Both the position numbers and the translations under genes were made by a program. 64,000 bases of DNA, taken from the NCBI GenBank assembly GCA_903849645.1, contig CAINJJ010000008.1, forward strand, positions 1-64,000, in the 5' to 3' direction. The DNA comes from an uncultured Acidobacteriaceae bacterium (GTDB lineage Bacteria; Acidobacteriota; Terriglobia; Terriglobales; Acidobacteriaceae). Positions 25,325-34,471 of the stretch are shown here, one piece after another. How positions within the stretch are numbered: position 1 is the first letter of the stretch; each line of letters opens with the position of its first letter. Under the pieces are notes generated by a model. The model was not told the origin of the DNA. It did no database searches and was given only the letters and a program-made list of their open reading frames with translations.

Positions 25325-26116
25325 ATGAGCCCGCGACGGCGCCGCAACTGTTTTGCCGGCCTGGTGTCTAACCAGACAGCGCCGATGCAAAACACAGTGC
25401 GTACCCTTTGCTTTTTGCCCCTCGCGGGCCTTTTTGCCCTGGTTCTCTCCCCATCTGCGGTCGCGCAGGCGGGCAGCTTTGTGATCTCCCAGCACGGGCA
25501 GCCCGTCGGCACGGCAAGCTTCCGCTTCACAGCCACCCCCGAAGGCTACGACTCCACCGCGCTGGTGCGCATCGCCATGCCGGGGCTGGACTACGCCCTC
25601 TCCAAGACCGAGTTGCTCACCCCCGCCAACCGCCTCCGCCACGTGCAGGTCAGCGCCACCCTCAACAACGCCGCCGTCAACGTGGTGGCCGCCCCGGACG
25701 CGACCCAGATTCTCATCAACATCTCGGCCAGCGGACGCGCCTCCACCACGCGCCTTGAGCCCCACCCCGGCGCCGTCTTCCTGGCCGACTTTGACCCCGG
25801 CGCCATCGAGACCCTCATCGCTCTCGCCGTGAGCCAGAACAGTCGCGACCTGTGGGCCATCGTGCCCAAAAAGGCAGGCTCCGTGGAGCCGGTGCAACTG
25901 GCCACCTATGCCGACGAGCAGGGTACGCTCGACGCCAAACCCGTCGCCGTCCACCACCTCGTCGCCACCATCGCCGGGGGCGTCACGGAGCTCTTCTCCG
26001 GCCCGGAAAACCAGCTTCTGCAGGCGGAGCTGCCCCAGCAGGGGTTTGCCCTGGTCCGCAAGGGCTTCGTGCTCACGCCACCCGCCCGCCCCATGGCCCC
26101 ACCCGCCCAGCCATAG
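25325..26116 (+). CDS. Secreted protein of unknown function
   Basis: A 263-residue protein from ATG 25325 (GGAGAGAGAG just upstream). A second ATG at 25385 would give a more standard signal peptide (MQNTVRTLCFLPLAGLFALV, then cleavage after AVAQA). The mature part is beta-rich (GSFVISQHGQPVGTASFRF, and later YDSTALVRIAMPGLDYAL), without Cys, and ends in a Pro-rich tail. The pattern resembles outer-membrane-associated or periplasmic beta proteins seen often in Acidobacteriota; I cannot name a family. It follows malic enzyme closely and precedes the YkgJ-like gene by 37 bases, so the three may share a transcript. Confidence 0.65.
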   Translation: MSPRRRRNCFAGLVSNQTAPMQNTVRTLCFLPLAGLFALVLSPSAVAQAGSFVISQHGQPVGTASFRFTATPEGYDSTALVRIAMPGLDYALSKTELLTPANRLRHVQVSATLNNAAVNVVAAPDATQILINISASGRASTTRLEPHPGAVFLADFDPGAIETLIALAVSQNSRDLWAIVPKKAGSVEPVQLATYADEQGTLDAKPVAVHHLVATIAGGVTELFSGPENQLLQAELPQQGFALVRKGFVLTPPARPMAPPAQP

Positions 26117-26153
26117 CCCCCCGCCCCCGCCGACCGTCTACAATTCTGGAACC

Positions 26154-26933
26154 ATGGACGAGAGCCCTCAGGCAACCATCACGGTCGAGTTCACCGTTGG
26201 CATCGGCGACGGCCACTTCAACGCCAGCGCCACCGTGCCCGCCGGCCAAACCAACCTCACGCAGATCCTTCCCGTTCTGCAATCGCTCGACAGTTCCTTC
26301 ATTGACGGCGTGGCGGCGCAGTATGCCGATGCCGGGCTCCACGTCTCCTGCAAGGCCGGCTGCGGCGCCTGCTGCCGCCAGATGGTCCCTCTGAGCATCT
26401 TTGAGGCCGAGGCTCTCGCCGGCTGGATTCGGACCCTGCCCGAGCCGCACCAACAGGAGCTTGCCCGCCGCTTCGACCAGTCCCTGCGCAAGCTGGCATC
26501 CGCCGGGCTCATCGACCGCATGGTCACCGAAGACTGGCTGGCGGAGACCGAGTCGGCGCGCAAGCTGGCCCTCGACTACCTCTACCAGCGCGTTCCCTGT
26601 CCCTTCCTTGAGGACGAGTCCTGCTCCATCCACCCCATCCGCCCGCTCATCTGCCGCGAGTACCTGGTGACCTCGCCGCCCGAGCACTGCGCCGACCCCG
26701 CCAAGCTGGGCGTCGAGCCGGTCCGCATGCCGCTCAACTTCTCCCGCGTGCTGGTTCGCATGGGGGCGGAAGTCGAACACGACCGCCGCGGCTGGATTCC
26801 GCTGCTCTTCCTCTTTGCCTGGATGGAAAGCGGGGCGCGCCCCGGCGAAGCCGTCGCCGGCGAGGGACCGCAGGTGTTGTATGAGTTTGTGAAGCGGCTG
26901 TCCCTGGCCGAGACGCCTGAAGCAAAAAAGTAG
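26154..26933 (+). CDS. YkgJ-family cysteine-cluster protein
   Basis: A 259-residue cytoplasmic protein with the YkgJ (CxxxCCxx) zinc- or iron-binding pattern. CKAGCGACCRQMVPLS lies near residues 65-80, then CPFLEDESCSIHPIRPLICREYL, and a final Cys in EHCADP. Members are thought to be metal-binding enzymes or metalloprotein maturation factors, but function is unknown. ATG 26154 is chosen because the in-frame sequence upstream overlaps the preceding gene in another frame. It converges on the HI0933-type flavoprotein gene, stops 7 bases apart. Confidence 0.82.
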   Translation: MDESPQATITVEFTVGIGDGHFNASATVPAGQTNLTQILPVLQSLDSSFIDGVAAQYADAGLHVSCKAGCGACCRQMVPLSIFEAEALAGWIRTLPEPHQQELARRFDQSLRKLASAGLIDRMVTEDWLAETESARKLALDYLYQRVPCPFLEDESCSIHPIRPLICREYLVTSPPEHCADPAKLGVEPVRMPLNFSRVLVRMGAEVEHDRRGWIPLLFLFAWMESGARPGEAVAGEGPQVLYEFVKRLSLAETPEAKK

Positions 26934-26940
26934 CTGCCCC

Positions 26941-28143
26941 TCAGACTGCCCGCGCCGCCGCCACCGCCGAGGCCCACGCCCACTGGAAGTTGAATCCTCC
27001 CAGGTGGCCGGTCACATCCACCACTTCGCCGATGAAGAACAGCCCCGGCACGGCCCTGGCCTCCAGGGTCCGCGCATTGAGCGCCGCCGTGTCCACACCC
27101 CCGGCGGTCACCTCGGCCTTCTCAAATCCCTCGGTCCCCACCGGGTGAAACTCCCAGCGGTGCAACTCGAGCTCGCGCGCCTCCAGCGCCGCGTTCGACC
27201 AGCCCTGCGGCCCGCCAGCCTCCGCCAGAAACGACGCCAGCCGCTGCGGCAGAATCGCCCGCAACGCCTGCCGCAAGGCCGGTTCGTCGCGCCGCTCCCC
27301 CGGCTGCCGCATCGCCGCAAGAATGGCCCCGGCAGCCGCGCCCGGAGCGAAATCCACTCGCAGCGCCTGCCCCTGCCGCCAGTAGGACGAGGCCTGCAGC
27401 ACCGCCGGTCCGCTCAGCCCGCGGTGCGTCACCAGCAGCTTTTCGCGAAAGCGCACCGGCCCGCGAAGCCCCTTGCACTCGCCCTGCGCCACCACCTCGG
27501 CCGACACCCCGGCCAGCGCGGTCCACCGGGCCTCGGCCCCGCCCAGCGCCAGCGGCACCAGCGCCGGCCGCGGCTCCACCACCGCCAATCCGAACTGCCG
27601 CGCCAGGTCATAGCCCAGCCCGGTCGCGCCCAGCTTGGGAATCGAAAGCCCGCCCGTGGCCACCACCAGCGCCCCGGCCGTGAACGCACCGGCCGAAGAC
27701 GCCACCCGAAACTCGCCCCCGGCGCTCTCCACCGCGATCCCGCCCGCGTTCAGCGCAACTTCCACATTGCCCGCCACGCACTCGGCCAGCAGCATGTCCA
27801 CAATCGCCCGTGCCGGCCCGTCGCAGAACAGTTGCCCCAGGGTCTTCTCGTGCCATGCGATGCCGTAGCGCTCCACAAGTTCAATAAAGTGGCGCGGCTG
27901 ATATCCGGCCAGCGCCGACTTGGCAAAGTGCGGATTCTCCGACAGAAAGTTCCCCGGCCCGCAATGCAGGTTGGTGAAGTTGCAGCGCCCCCCTCCGGAG
28001 ATGAGAATCTTCCGCCCCGGCTGGCCGTTGTGATCCAGCAGCGCCACCCGCCGCCCGCGCTGCCCGGCCACCGCGGCGCACATCAGCCCCGCGGCCCCCG
28101 CGCCCAGTACGATCACGTCAAACTGCCGAGTGCTTGCGCTCAT
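26941..28143 (-). CDS. HI0933/YhiN-type FAD-dependent oxidoreductase
   Basis: A 400-residue flavoprotein. The N-terminal dinucleotide fold is FDVIVLGAGAAGLMCAAVAG, then the family signature GRKILISGGGRCNFTN. Middle landmarks are GALVVATGGLSIPKLGATG, and the C-terminal FAD-binding end is GLFFIGEVVDVTGHLGGFNFQ, followed by AWASAVAAA. HI0933-like proteins have no firm physiological substrate. The start ATG (28143-28141) overlaps the TrmO stop as ATGA; the longer upstream frame is the TrmO gene in another frame. So the two genes are translationally coupled, and a tRNA-related role is possible but unproven. Confidence 0.88.
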   Translation of the reverse strand: MSASTRQFDVIVLGAGAAGLMCAAVAGQRGRRVALLDHNGQPGRKILISGGGRCNFTNLHCGPGNFLSENPHFAKSALAGYQPRHFIELVERYGIAWHEKTLGQLFCDGPARAIVDMLLAECVAGNVEVALNAGGIAVESAGGEFRVASSAGAFTAGALVVATGGLSIPKLGATGLGYDLARQFGLAVVEPRPALVPLALGGAEARWTALAGVSAEVVAQGECKGLRGPVRFREKLLVTHRGLSGPAVLQASSYWRQGQALRVDFAPGAAAGAILAAMRQPGERRDEPALRQALRAILPQRLASFLAEAGGPQGWSNAALEARELELHRWEFHPVGTEGFEKAEVTAGGVDTAALNARTLEARAVPGLFFIGEVVDVTGHLGGFNFQWAWASAVAAARAV

Positions 28144-28598
28144 GGCTTTGGCTGGTGTTTCCGCGCCTCCGCCTCCGCCAGCCATCCCCGCCGCAGCTTT
28201 TCCACGGGAATGCTGGAGAGATAAGGCTTGATGTCCAGAATCGGCGTTCCGTCCAGCATGTCCACGTTGCGCACATGCAGTTGGCAGCCCTCGCGGCCCA
28301 GCAACTCCACCACCGTCAGGCCTATGGGATTGGGCCGAAACGGCGACCGGCTGGCAAAGACCCCGTGCGGACGGTCGTCGGTCGGCGGCGGGCCCAGCAA
28401 CTCGACCTTCCCCGACTGGTGAAACTCCCACACGATATACAGGTGCGAGAAGCCCTCAATGTCCGTCAGCCCCGGCTCAAACTCCGGCAGGAGCTCCAGC
28501 ACGCCCTCGGCCGGATGCGTGGCCCCCAGCCCTCGAGGAATCTCCGACGTCTGCTTGTAGGGGCTCCGAACAAACCCCACGGGTCGTGGCGTAAACAT
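28140..28598 (-). CDS. trmO: TrmO/TsaA-like tRNA m6t6A methyltransferase
   Basis: TrmO methylates N6-threonylcarbamoyl-adenosine 37 of tRNA(Thr) using SAM, in the cytoplasm. The 152-residue protein has the UPF0066 fold pattern: PVGFVRSPYKQTSEIPRG, then IEGFSHLYIVWEFHQSG, RSPFRPNPIGLTVVELL and DMLDGTPILDIKPYL. It lacks the C-terminal domain of the E. coli protein, as many bacterial family members do. It precedes and overlaps the flavoprotein gene by four bases. A GC-rich region without genes separates it from the divergent lipoprotein gene. Confidence 0.85.
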   Translation of the reverse strand: MFTPRPVGFVRSPYKQTSEIPRGLGATHPAEGVLELLPEFEPGLTDIEGFSHLYIVWEFHQSGKVELLGPPPTDDRPHGVFASRSPFRPNPIGLTVVELLGREGCQLHVRNVDMLDGTPILDIKPYLSSIPVEKLRRGWLAEAEARKHQPKP

Positions 28599-28840
28599 CG
28601 CTGGCCTCCAGCTTCGAGCATACGTGAGCCGCGCCTCGGCAGGCCCAGGCCTTTTCCAGCAGCCGGGCCCCTCCCCCCTGACTCCCGGATTCCCCGTAGT
28701 AACTGGAAGAATTTCGCTCCTAACTTGATGAAGCTCGTGGAGAAACTCTCACTTTGTGATATATGCTGTTCTTCCAGCTCGGGCTGCCTGTTCCCCCAAC
28801 GCCCAGGCAGCGGAGCTTCTGCCACCAACGAGGGAAAACT

Positions 28841-29752
28841 TTGGCCAAGACACTTCGTTTGCACGTCGCCGCTTTGGTTCTGCTTTCGTTCTTGAGCGGA
28901 TGCTCGCTCTCCCCGCTCGCCAAGCGCACCGCCGACTTCTCCTCTGCCGCCGCGGCCACCTCCATTGACACCGCCAGCGCCTATCAGATCGTCGAGCGGG
29001 CCCACTACGACACCGAGGTCGCAACCCTGGTGGCCAACTACGACACCGACGGCTTTCATCCGGAGAAGATCAAGCCCTTTCTCAAGCCGGAAGACCAGGA
29101 AACCCGCACCCGCATCCTGAATGGGCTCACCCAGTATGCCGAGACCCTGGCCGAGGTCAGCGGCGACCAGCCCCTCGCCGATGTGGACAAGCAGGCCGCC
29201 GTGCTGGGAAACTCGCTCAAGGATCTGAGCAAGTCCGGCGCCCTCGCCCCACTCGCCAAGTCCGCCGACACCGAGCTAAACATCGCCGCCGCCGCCCTCG
29301 ATGCCCTTGGCCGCGCCCTCATCGAACATCGCCGCGACCGCAAACTGCCGGACATCCTCAAGCAGATGAAGGACCCCATCCAGCAGATCTGCGACCTGCT
29401 CTGGAAGGACATCGGCGACCCCGAAAAATCCGGTCTGCGCAACCAACTCAAGAACGACTACGCCACGCTGATCCGAAAGCAGACTGACTTCATCACCGAT
29501 AGCAAAAATCTGACCGCCGGCGAAAGGCGCGCCGCCATTGCCGAGCTCCCCAAAATGCTGGCCGCGCAAGCCGACGGCGATAGAACCCTCGCCGCCACTC
29601 AGGACGCGCTCAAGCAACTCGCCCTCACCCACGCGGCGCTGGCCGACACCGCCGCCGCCAAGGATGCCCCCGGGTTCAAGGCACTCCTCTCGGCCCTCGT
29701 CGAAGATGGAATCCAACTCCACGGCTTCTATGAGAAGCAGGCCGCCAGGTAG
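28841..29752 (+). CDS. Helical lipoprotein of unknown function
   Basis: A protein of about 303 residues starting at TTG 28841, supported by GAGGGA seven bases upstream. The signal is AALVLLSFLSGC with a lipobox LSGC near residue 20, so it should be lipid-anchored in the envelope. The rest is almost all alpha-helical with many charged residues and coiled-coil-like segments (for example ALDALGRALIEHRRDRKL and LTAGERRAAIAELPKML). The longer upstream frame (from 28763) would disrupt the signal peptide. No family recognised. It is followed 12 bases later by a small helical protein, likely its partner. Confidence 0.65.
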   Translation: MAKTLRLHVAALVLLSFLSGCSLSPLAKRTADFSSAAAATSIDTASAYQIVERAHYDTEVATLVANYDTDGFHPEKIKPFLKPEDQETRTRILNGLTQYAETLAEVSGDQPLADVDKQAAVLGNSLKDLSKSGALAPLAKSADTELNIAAAALDALGRALIEHRRDRKLPDILKQMKDPIQQICDLLWKDIGDPEKSGLRNQLKNDYATLIRKQTDFITDSKNLTAGERRAAIAELPKMLAAQADGDRTLAATQDALKQLALTHAALADTAAAKDAPGFKALLSALVEDGIQLHGFYEKQAAR

Positions 29753-29764
29753 AAAGGGAACTCG

Positions 29765-30118
29765 ATGACGATCCCGGAAGAAGCCACACCCCAGCAAGTC
29801 CACGACGCCCTCCAGTCCCTCAAAAACGACCTGGAGAATTTCTTCCAGCAACTGCCCCCCGGACCTGACAGGAAGCTCCTGGACCAGATTCTGGACTCCC
29901 TTGACGACACGCTGACCTCTCTCAACCAGGACGGCATCTCCGCCAACACCGTGGCCCTCAACGCCGCCGAGGACAGCATGGCCAACCCGCTCCAGCAGCT
30001 CGACAACCTGCAGACCGAGCTCAAGGCCATCGCCGGCAACTTCGCCAAGGCGGCCGACATCCTGGACAAGACCGCCAACGCCCTCTCCGCCGTCAGCTCC
30101 TACTTCGGCATCAAGTAG
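29765..30118 (+). CDS. Small all-helical protein, partner of the lipoprotein
   Basis: A 117-residue soluble helical protein with heptad-like spacing (NDLENFFQQLPPGPDRKLL, then ILDSLDDTLTSLNQDG, and DNLQTELKAIAGNFAKAA). It lacks a signal peptide and Cys. GAAAGGGA precedes the ATG. It is read on the same mRNA as the lipoprotein (12 bases apart), so a shared envelope or cytoplasmic assembly is a reasonable guess. Family not recognised. Confidence 0.6.
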   Translation: MTIPEEATPQQVHDALQSLKNDLENFFQQLPPGPDRKLLDQILDSLDDTLTSLNQDGISANTVALNAAEDSMANPLQQLDNLQTELKAIAGNFAKAADILDKTANALSAVSSYFGIK

Positions 30119-30572
30119 GGCGCTCGCCCCGCCATCGCCGCAGGCCGCGGAATCTGCCTGCCCGGTTGCCCCACCGGTACAACGCCGATTTTGGCATCCT
30201 GTCTTATGGGCGAATGCCTCTGAATAGGTCGTTGTGCGGAGGTGGCACGACCGGGGAACCAGGGGACCGGGGGACCCTCCGGGTCGGGTCGGGTCGGGGT
30301 CTCAGGCCGCTAAAGCTCACAATATCGCTGGGCATTGCAGGCCGCTGAGCAACTCGAAGGGTAAGGCACGAAGTGTCAGGGCACGACTTCAGTCGTGCCG
30401 CCAAAGCCAATCAAATCAACAGGGCTTCAGCCCCTGCAGGACCCGATGCAGGGACTCTGATCGTATGGAAACCCTTGTTCCGCAGTCTCTTTAGCCCCGA
30501 GGAAAGTCGATCCCAGGAAAGCGTGACCAGATCAGAGGTTTCTCAGGACAAATGGCCGGCTGGAAGAGCGGC
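30119..30572. other. Gene-free 450-base stretch with repeats
   Basis: No ORF here has coding features. The stretch holds a short tandem GGGTC run (about 30284-30300) and an interspersed paired-hairpin repeat (30372-30440) that recurs at 54026. It separates the plus-strand helical pair from the minus-strand DUF971-folP operon, so both operons end in it. Confidence 0.7.
30372..30440. repeat. Interspersed paired-hairpin (REP-like) repeat, copy 1
   Basis: A 47-base block (30372-30418) contains the hairpin GGCACGACTTCAGTCGTGCC, then GCCAAAGCCAATCAAATCA. It recurs at 54026-54072 with one loop difference. A second hairpin (GGGCTTCAGCCC, 30422-30433) follows in both copies, in slightly different form. 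The arrangement of two hairpins joined by a conserved linker is typical of REP/BIME-like elements. Confidence 0.85.
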
Positions 30573-31028
30573 TCAGTTGGGTGTGCCGGTAGCTTCTTCC
30601 GCGGCAAAGGTGCATTCGCGGCACTGGCAGGCGCGCCGAAGGTAGTCCCAGGAGTAGATGCCGCCGGAGTGACCGTCCTGCCAGTTGAACTGGAGGGCGT
30701 AGCGGCCGACAGGCTGCACGCTGGCGGGCTTGGCGGGTGGCACGTACATGGGCAGCAGCGATGCGGACCTGGCCTTGGGCTGCCCGGCCTTGCGGTTGTC
30801 GGCCTTGCGCTCTTCCACGCATGTGGCGCAGGGGCAGGCGTCGCGGAGCCAGGCAAAGGGCCAGGCAGAGCGGTGGCCGTCGGTCCAGTCGATCTCCACG
30901 CCCTTGCCCTCGGTCAGCAACACGCGGACCTTCTCCGGCGTGATGGCGATGCGGGGGAGGGGCTGCGCGGCCTGGGACTCGCGGGCGGACTGTTCCTTGT
31001 CAAGAAAGCGGATGCCTTCGTGGCTCAT
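30573..31028 (-). CDS. DUF971 protein (gamma-butyrobetaine hydroxylase N-domain-like)
   Basis: A 151-residue protein with the DUF971 pattern. VEIDWTDGHRSAWPFAWLRD is followed by CPCATC. After a linker come LQFNWQDGHSGGIYSWDYLR and CQCREC. The two Cys motifs suggest zinc or iron-sulfur binding, as in the N-terminal domain of gamma-butyrobetaine hydroxylases and in proteins linked to Fe-S carriers. Its start codon overlaps the folP stop by four bases (ATGA), so it is coupled to folate synthesis genes; the biochemical link is unknown. Confidence 0.85.
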   Translation of the reverse strand: MSHEGIRFLDKEQSARESQAAQPLPRIAITPEKVRVLLTEGKGVEIDWTDGHRSAWPFAWLRDACPCATCVEERKADNRKAGQPKARSASLLPMYVPPAKPASVQPVGRYALQFNWQDGHSGGIYSWDYLRRACQCRECTFAAEEATGTPN

Positions 31029-31951
31029 GGGTTCATTTTAGCGCGTGCGTCGGCCACTGCGTCGGCGATGAGGGCGGCCTCAACGGCGGGCCGGACGGCG
31101 TGGACGCGGACGATGCTGGCGCCGAAGAGGATGGCAGCAACCATGGCCGCCAGGCTGGCGGTCTCGCGCGCGTTGGCGGCGGCGTCCTGGCCCCCAAGCA
31201 GCGGGGCCAGCGTCCTGCCCAGAAAGGACTTGCGGCTGACGCCTGCCAGCAAGGGCCGTCCCAGCGCCAGCAGCTCCCCCTGGCGGGCGAGCAGGCCGTA
31301 GTTCTCCTCGTGGCGCTTGCCAAACCCGTAGCCTGGATCGAGCACGATGGACTCCGCCGGGATGCCCGCTGCCGCAGCGGCGGCGAGGCTCGCGGCGAGG
31401 CCGTAGCGCACAGTCGACAGCAGCTCATCGGGATGAAGGCGCGGCTGGGAACGCCACTCGCTGGGCCGGCCGCGGGTGTGCATGAGGACCATGCCGGCCC
31501 GGGCCTCGGCGCAGACGCGGGCCATCTCGGGGTCCCAGGCCAGGCCGCTCACGTCGTTGATGATCTCCGCCCCGCCCTGAAGCGCGGCACGGGCGGTGGA
31601 GGCCTTGTAGGTATCGACGGAGATGATGGCCTGCGGCCGCTCGCGAAGGATGGCGGCGAGCACCGGCAGCAGCCGCGCCTGTTCCTGGTCCGCGCTGACC
31701 GCCGCTGCCGTTGGCGCGCCCGCCTCGACGCCGGGCCGGGTGCTCTCCGCGCCCAGGTCCAGCAGGTCGGCGCCCTCGTCGAGCAGGCTCAGGGCGTGGG
31801 CCACCGCTAAGGATGAGTCCAGATACCGGCCCCCATCGCTGAACGAGTCCGGCGTGATGTTGACCACGCCCATCACCAGGGTGCGCCGGCCCAACTCCAG
31901 CGTGCGGGTGCGCAGGCGCCAGGAGCAGATGGTGCGGTTGGGCGGGTTCAT
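31025..31951 (-). CDS. folP: Dihydropteroate synthase
   Basis: FolP joins p-aminobenzoate to hydroxymethyl-dihydropterin pyrophosphate in folate synthesis. The 308-residue TIM-barrel protein shows the pterin-site motif [15 protein letters not shown], then [37 protein letters not shown] and [14 protein letters not shown]. The C-terminal VRVHAVRP motif completes the site. The N-terminus is about 15 residues longer than minimal DHPS. Coupled to the DUF971 gene downstream. No folK or folB is in view. Confidence 0.94.
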   Translation of the reverse strand: MNPPNRTICSWRLRTRTLELGRRTLVMGVVNITPDSFSDGGRYLDSSLAVAHALSLLDEGADLLDLGAESTRPGVEAGAPTAAAVSADQEQARLLPVLAAILRERPQAIISVDTYKASTARAALQGGAEIINDVSGLAWDPEMARVCAEARAGMVLMHTRGRPSEWRSQPRLHPDELLSTVRYGLAASLAAAAAAGIPAESIVLDPGYGFGKRHEENYGLLARQGELLALGRPLLAGVSRKSFLGRTLAPLLGGQDAAANARETASLAAMVAAILFGASIVRVHAVRPAVEAALIADAVADARAKMNP

Positions 31952-32044
31952 GCGGAAGTCCTCTGTTGCCTGCTTCGATTCTATGAGCGGGTTGCGGGCC
32001 CCGCCCGGCTTTCAGCGGCATTTGTGTCCTGCTACACTCCCGCC

Positions 32045-33673
32045 ATGGCGAATGTTCGGCACGCAGGCGCGCTTCTGGTTGGTTGCTTTCTGATTTCCCT
32101 GGCAGGGCTCCCGGCCCAGACCGCCCCTCCCAGGGCAGCGCATCCGGCAACCCACCCCGCGGCCAAGGGTCCGCTGGCCGAGCGCATCCAGGCGATTCTG
32201 GCCGAGCCGGCGCTCAGCCACGCCGACTTTGGCATCAGCGTGACCACGCTGGACGGCCAGCCGCTCTATGGACTCAATGAGGGACGACTGTTCACACCCG
32301 CCTCAAACACCAAGCTCGTCACCACCGCTGCGGCATTTGCGCTGCTGCCCGTGGAGACGCTGACGTGGACCACCAGGGTGGTGGCGGGGGGCGAGGTGGA
32401 CTCCGCCGGGGTGCTGCATGGGGACCTGATCCTGCTCGGCGCGGGCGACCCGACCATGAGCGCCCGGCGGTATCCCTATCGGGCTCCAGCGGCGGTGGCC
32501 ACAACGGGAGAGGCGGAGAAGCCGCGGCGGCCGACTGAAGTGCTGGAGCTGCTGGCGCAGCAGATTGAGCAGTCGGGCGTGCGCACCATCGAGGGGAGCG
32601 TGGTGGGCGACGACAGCTTCTATCTGGACGAGCCGTATGGCTCCGGCTGGGGCTGGGACGACCTGCAATGGAGCTATGGCGCCCCGGTCTCCGCGCTCAC
32701 CTTCAACGAGAACACGGTGGAGCTGACGGTGAAGCCCGACCCGGCGCAATCTGGCGCGACGCTGGGCGAGTTCATCCCGGCCGCGGACTACTACACGCTG
32801 GACAATTCCATGACCGTTGCCCCGGCGGACAAGACACCGCAGCCGGGGCTGAACCGCCCGCCGGGCAACCGCATGGTGCGCTCCTGGGGCACCATTCCCG
32901 CCGAGGGGTTTCACGGCGGGCTGGCCGTTGAAGACCCCGCGGAGTTCACTGCGGCGGTCTTCCTTGAGGCGCTGCGCAGCCGCGGCGTCACGGTGAAAGC
33001 GGGAACCGCGACTCGCCACAAGTTCCCCGATGAGACAGGCGAGTTTATTGCCGAACAGGCGCAGGCTCTCAAGCTGACGCCCGCCGCCAGCCTCATCACG
33101 GTGTCCGCGCCTCTTGAAGACCGGCGGGTGCTGGCCGCGCGCACCTCCATCCCGGTGGTGGAGGACATCAAGGTCATCAACAAGACCAGCCAGAATCTGC
33201 ATGCGGAGCTGTTGCTGCGCCTGCTCGGCAAGGTCCACGGCAAGGACGGCAGCTTTGCGCAGGGAACCCGCGTGGCGCGGCAGTTCCTCATCGATGCCGG
33301 CGTGGACGACGGCGACTTCTACTTCTGCGACGGCTCGGGAATGAGCCTGCTTGACCGTATGGCCCCGCGCGCCTTTTCCCGCCTTCTGGCCTATGCCGCG
33401 CGGCAGGCATGGGGCAACGCTTTTCGCGATACGCTGCCCGTGGCGGGTGTGGACGGCACTCTCGCCGGGCGGTTCCACGACTCGCCGCTCAAAGGCCGCA
33501 TGTGGGCCAAGACGGGAACCCACAGTGAGGCCAACGCTCTCTCCGGCTATCTGACCGCGGCCAGCGGCAAGACCCTCGTGTTTTCCATTCTGGCCAGCGG
33601 CCATAGGCCCGGAAGCGAGGCTGAGGTGGAGGCCATCGACCGCATCGCTGAAGCCATAGCCGCGGCCGAGTGA
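32045..33673 (+). CDS. dacB: D-alanyl-D-alanine carboxypeptidase/endopeptidase, PBP4 type (S13)
   Basis: A 542-residue penicillin-binding protein of family S13 that trims and cleaves peptide cross-links in the periplasm. ATG 32045 starts a signal peptide ([19 protein letters not shown]). The active-site motifs are complete: S-x-x-K as SNTK (Ser87, Lys90), S-x-N as SQN (Ser382) in [14 protein letters not shown], and KTGT (Lys489). [10 protein letters not shown], also typical, sits near 430. The family insertion domain is present between the first two motifs. A cytochrome c lipoprotein gene follows 20 bases downstream. Confidence 0.93.
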   Translation: MANVRHAGALLVGCFLISLAGLPAQTAPPRAAHPATHPAAKGPLAERIQAILAEPALSHADFGISVTTLDGQPLYGLNEGRLFTPASNTKLVTTAAAFALLPVETLTWTTRVVAGGEVDSAGVLHGDLILLGAGDPTMSARRYPYRAPAAVATTGEAEKPRRPTEVLELLAQQIEQSGVRTIEGSVVGDDSFYLDEPYGSGWGWDDLQWSYGAPVSALTFNENTVELTVKPDPAQSGATLGEFIPAADYYTLDNSMTVAPADKTPQPGLNRPPGNRMVRSWGTIPAEGFHGGLAVEDPAEFTAAVFLEALRSRGVTVKAGTATRHKFPDETGEFIAEQAQALKLTPAASLITVSAPLEDRRVLAARTSIPVVEDIKVINKTSQNLHAELLLRLLGKVHGKDGSFAQGTRVARQFLIDAGVDDGDFYFCDGSGMSLLDRMAPRAFSRLLAYAARQAWGNAFRDTLPVAGVDGTLAGRFHDSPLKGRMWAKTGTHSEANALSGYLTAASGKTLVFSILASGHRPGSEAEVEAIDRIAEAIAAAE

Positions 33674-33693
33674 CCCTGTATCATCAGAGCCAG

Positions 33694-34059
33694 ATGAGCA
33701 TTCGATTCCCTTCCCATTCCCTTGCCGTCTCCCTGCCTTTGCTGGGCCTTGCGCTCGCTGTGGCCGGATGCCGCTCTCTGCCCGCCTCCAAGCCCGAGGC
33801 CCTGTGGACCATGGAAGAGGCGCGCGGGGCGCAGGTCTTTCACCAGAAGTGCGCCAAGTGCCACCGCCCCACCAGCACGCGTTCGCTCAACGGACCGGGG
33901 CTGCAGGCCCTCACCAAGATCAAGGCGATGCCCTCCGGCGCGCCGCCCACCGACGAGCGCATTACCCAGACCATCCAGCGCGGGCGCACCAATATGCCGG
34001 CCACTCAGTTGACCGACGACCAGCTCAGCGACCTGCTGGCCTACCTGCACACGCTATGA
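33694..34059 (+). CDS. Small c-type cytochrome lipoprotein
   Basis: A 121-residue protein with a signal peptide ending in a lipobox (ALAVAGC) and one haem site CAKCH near residue 55. The C-terminal Met ligand is probably in NMPATQLTDDQLSDLLAYL, the usual end of class I cytochromes. It should carry electrons at the outer leaflet of the inner membrane or in the periplasm, anchored by its lipid. Its stop overlaps the next start as ATGA, so it is coupled to a small membrane protein. The link to dacB is positional only. Confidence 0.85.
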   Translation: MSIRFPSHSLAVSLPLLGLALAVAGCRSLPASKPEALWTMEEARGAQVFHQKCAKCHRPTSTRSLNGPGLQALTKIKAMPSGAPPTDERITQTIQRGRTNMPATQLTDDQLSDLLAYLHTL

Positions 34060-34427
34060 GCGGTGACTCCGGCAATCGCGTTTCGACCCCGCCCAGGCGG
34101 GACCTGCTGCCCCTGCCGGGTCTGGCGGCCATCAGCCTCTACCTGCTGGTGCTCTCCGGGGTCATCATCCTGGGCGTAGTGGCGGGCGGACATTACCCGC
34201 TCATCTTCCTGGTCTTCGCGGCGGGGTTCATGGCAGCCAGCGCGGGGCTGATTTTGCTGCTGCGCTGGGCCTGGGCCCTTGCTCTGGGCGCCGTTTTTCT
34301 GCTGGCTTGCTATAACCTGTGGATCTTCGCCACCCAGCACCAGCTTCCCGCCGTTGTGCAAGGACTGCTGAACCTCGTGTTCTTTCTCTACCTGGTGCGG
34401 ACGGAAGTGCGGGAAAAGCTGCGGTAA
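34056..34427 (+). CDS. Small four-helix membrane protein
   Basis: A 123-residue hydrophobic protein starting at an ATG that overlaps the cytochrome stop. After about 18 polar residues it has four predicted helices (LAAISLYLLVLSGVIILGVV, LIFLVFAAGFMAASAGLIL, WALALGAVFLLACYNLWIF and VVQGLLNLVFFLYLV) and a basic end. Family not recognised. Coupling suggests it could be a membrane partner of the cytochrome. The longer frame upstream belongs to a shadow of the cytochrome gene. Confidence 0.7.
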   Translation: MSGDSGNRVSTPPRRDLLPLPGLAAISLYLLVLSGVIILGVVAGGHYPLIFLVFAAGFMAASAGLILLLRWAWALALGAVFLLACYNLWIFATQHQLPAVVQGLLNLVFFLYLVRTEVREKLR

Positions 34428-34471
34428 AAGCCCCCCGCCCAACCCCGGCCGCGGAATGATACTCTCAGCCC

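Noticed and set aside
28144..28431. N-terminal extension of the HI0933-type flavoprotein (fusion)
   Set aside because: The extra codons overlap the TrmO gene in another frame and have no domain; the flavoprotein's nucleotide fold starts right after ATG 28143.
30284..30300. GGGTC short repeats as a G-quadruplex regulatory site
   Set aside because: Too short and GC-rich background makes it uninformative; no gene start lies close by.
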